From the NCBI RefSeq assembly GCF_002368415.1, contig NZ_AP018290.1, positions 3,547,614 through 3,611,613 of the forward strand: a stretch of 64,000 nt of DNA. Direction: 5' to 3'. The position numbers were made by a program, and so were the translations under genes. This DNA comes from Calothrix sp. NIES-4105 (GTDB taxonomy: Bacteria > Cyanobacteriota > Cyanobacteriia > Cyanobacteriales > Nostocaceae). The notes under the pieces were generated by a model. It was not told the origin of the DNA. It searched no databases and saw only the letters and a list, made by a program, of their open reading frames with translations. Of the stretch, positions 63,772-64,000 are shown in pieces (the first letter of the stretch is position 1; every line of letters begins with the position of its first letter).

Positions 63772-64000
63772 GACATAAATGAATTTGGGTTTATAGACAA
63801 ACATAAAACATACATATTAGCAAGTATGTCACATAAGCAAGCAGTAAGTCATTAATTTTTAGCAAGGATAACGAAAAAGCTTGTAACGCGATTTTGATTC
63901 GATTGTGTCATACATCCATTTATTCTCTCCTATGCGTTACTTAAAATTTTACTAACCTTGTGATGAATGTCTATAGCAACCTGGAACCCGAACTATGTCA
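63772..64000. other. End of window, no gene seen
   Basis: The last 229 bases are AT-rich and hold no supported gene or repeat; a gene beginning beyond the window cannot be excluded. Confidence 0.5.

Noticed and set aside
1-64000. tRNA or rRNA genes
   Set aside because: Looked through all intergenic regions for GGTTCGAATCC-type arms and acceptor pairs; none found.

Overview
The window is chromosomal DNA of a filamentous-type cyanobacterium, most likely of the order Nostocales. The evidence is gene content (cytochrome c6, a SipA-type regulator, a PAO-like Rieske oxygenase, IspH and IlvD-region housekeeping genes, a group 2 sigma factor, many cyanobacterial hypotheticals) together with low GC, loose gene spacing and very abundant short repeats (heptamer GTGCTGA arrays, CACAGAG-type arrays, several palindrome families). 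No rRNA, tRNA or CRISPR array was seen. The species cannot be fixed from the sequence. The usual cyanobacterial palindrome GCGATCGC is almost absent, while GGCGCC occurs about 90 times by hand count.

Layout: 0-5.4 kb holds housekeeping and small genes (DUF6930-type protein, Fe-S assembly protein, TPR protein, TIGR01777 epimerase, FHA protein). 5.6-11.2 kb holds a copper P-type ATPase, small membrane proteins and a CPBP protease. 11.4-16.1 kb holds a CbiG-CobJ fusion, a nucleotidyltransferase-like protein, a quinone-type oxidoreductase, and tmk-holB joined by a 4-base overlap. 16.1-19 kb is repeat-rich, with a peroxiredoxin Q, SipA and an LTXXQ protein. 19.4-28.2 kb holds an orphan histidine kinase, a PhyH-like dioxygenase, cydAB, a duplicated-domain exported protein, a Rieske/PAO-like oxygenase and a DUF4383 protein.

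28.3-40.3 kb is a hopanoid locus: squalene/phytoene synthase family protein, squalene-hopene cyclase, HpnB, HpnG, a REP-associated transposase with inverted palindromes, a ferritin-like di-iron protein, a short RND permease, HpnA and HpnH. Together these can make squalene, cyclise it, add adenosine (HpnH), remove adenine (HpnG) and decorate the side chain. The di-iron protein and RND permease are unassigned candidates for tailoring and transport. 40.5-42.3 kb is an enterobacterial-type ilvD with clearly higher GC, probably acquired. 42.4-46.3 kb holds ispH, a GDSL hydrolase and an ammonium transporter with a perfect NtcA-type site upstream. 46.9-51.8 kb is kdpA-(repeat spacer)-kdpB-kdpF-kdpC without kdpD/E. 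52-52.3 kb is a truncated oxidoreductase pseudogene. 52.3-60.9 kb holds priA, a group 2 sigma factor, a GNAT acetyltransferase, petJ, a TPR protein and serC.

61.3-63.8 kb is an unrecognised locus: a sigma-70-like regulator sits between two small proteins that share a C-terminal domain, with a strong terminator between the first two genes. This locus, the repeat-driven remodelling of coding sequences (copper ATPase, di-iron protein, possibly PriA) and the hopanoid-linked di-iron protein are the most interesting parts of the window.
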